Assembly: GCF_001553625.1 (NCBI RefSeq)
Contig: NZ_CP014230.1
Location: forward strand, 992,001 to 1,056,000
DNA length: 64,000 nt
DNA from: Desulfomicrobium orale DSM 12838
GTDB taxonomy: Bacteria; Desulfobacterota; Desulfovibrionia; Desulfovibrionales; Desulfomicrobiaceae
Direction of reading: 5' to 3'
This document shows, one piece after another, positions 63,705 through 64,000 of this stretch (within the stretch, counting starts at the first letter, position 1; the number at the start of each line of letters is the position of its first letter). Below the pieces are notes generated by a model. It was not told the origin of the DNA, did no database searches, and was given only the letters and a program-made list of their open reading frames with translations. The position numbers and the translations under genes were made by a program.

Positions 63705-64000
63705 TCATGGCGTGAGTTCTTGATAGAGCCAACCGCGCACTTCCGCTTTTGCCTTGAGGAGTTTGGCTTTTTTTTCGGTTGCGCTCTTGCCGTAGGCGGA
63801 AAAATCGATCAGCACATGTTCCGGAAAAGAGGCTGGATCTGGCGTCACGGGCAGGTCGAGCGCCCTGCATTCTGCCATGGATACAGCCAGCACACCGCTG
63901 CTGCCCAGCTTGAGGGTCTTGGTGTAATGCTCAAAGGCATCGGCCGGGGTAATCTGGTCGCCGTCGTAGACGGAGAGCTTCTGTTCATCCTTGGGTGTGG
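63705..64000 (-). CDS. unrecognised protein of the restriction locus (C-terminal part, cut by window edge)
   Basis: Open through the right edge: 98 codons are visible, ending AEVRGWLYQELTP-stop at 63705. The visible part has PADAFEHYTKTLKLGSSG, SMAECRALDLPVTPDPAS and a lysine-rich helix (KKAKLLKAKAEV). The frame continues into unseen sequence, so an apparent start at GTG 63893 is not the true one. It is upstream of hsdS and could be an accessory gene between hsdM and hsdS. I cannot assign a function. Confidence 0.55.
   Translation of the reverse strand, partial: TPKDEQKLSVYDGDQITPADAFEHYTKTLKLGSSGVLAVSMAECRALDLPVTPDPASFPEHVLIDFSAYGKSATEKKAKLLKAKAEVRGWLYQELTP

Overview
This 64 kb window looks like a chromosomal segment of a Desulfovibrio-type sulfate-reducing bacterium (Desulfovibrionales, Deltaproteobacteria). 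The evidence is a ferredoxin-dependent 2-oxoacid oxidoreductase, the siroheme-based (Ahb) heme pathway with hemB next to an AhbD-like radical SAM enzyme and an AhbB-like decarboxylase, small monohaem cytochromes c, a sulfoacetaldehyde acetyltransferase, and a Gram-negative kdsA-kdsC-lptCAB-rpoN-hpf-ptsN-rapZ block. Most of the DNA is GC-rich and tightly packed. Two stretches are visibly more AT-rich: the GntR regulator near 12 kb, and about 37.0-51.6 kb.

Region by region: 0-2.4 kb, korABC (end of an operon). 2.5-7.7 kb, an orphan modA, pgeF, a 5-formyl-THF cyclo-ligase, a phosphoesterase, xthA and rtcB. 7.7-11.7 kb, the nadC-nadA-nadB NAD operon and a PilZ protein. 11.8-14.4 kb, a GntR regulator with xsc. 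15.0-18.2 kb, hemC, fmdB, gmhA and a module of two cytochromes c with a DUF4079 membrane protein. 18.5-20.7 kb, an unknown acidic protein, a frameshifted nuclease-family gene and tRNA-Ala(GGC). 20.8-25.3 kb, a metal-stress locus: CbiX-type chelatase, a 53-residue His-rich peptide and a ZraP/ZraS/ZraR-like set with a sigma-54 promoter and a perfect upstream dyad. 25.4-36.9 kb, a mannose-type PTS (IIC with a homopolymer frameshift, IIB, IIA), rapZ, ptsN, hpf, rpoN, lptBAC, kdsC, kdsA, pyrG (frameshifted), purQ, tadA and tRNA-Ser(CGA).

37.0-51.5 kb is the most interesting part: an apparent genomic island directly downstream of tRNA-Ser. Two co-directional operons encode formate-THF ligase, FolD and a formate channel, and then a NitT/TauT-type ABC transporter (one binding protein, two permeases, two ATPases), a divergent ketopantoate hydroxymethyltransferase (PanB) homologue and FolE2. 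Diverging from them is a PhnD-like binding protein, a histidine kinase and a NarL-type regulator, split by an 821 bp IS5/IS427-type insertion. NarL-type heptamers lie in front of both operons. I read this as a self-contained system that imports a compound, exchanges a one-carbon unit between it and tetrahydrofolate, and interconverts that unit with formate. The substrate and direction are unknown.

51.6-57.6 kb returns to host-like genes (hemB, ahbD-like, ahbB-like, rpe, a DUF554 protein, an AMIN/amidase_3 cell-wall amidase). 57.8-64 kb is a type I restriction-modification locus (hsdR, a Fic protein, hsdS and the end of another gene; hsdM is not in view). Three genes (pyrG, PTS IIC, the nuclease-family gene) carry frameshifts. 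Two of these lie in homopolymers, so base-calling error must be considered.
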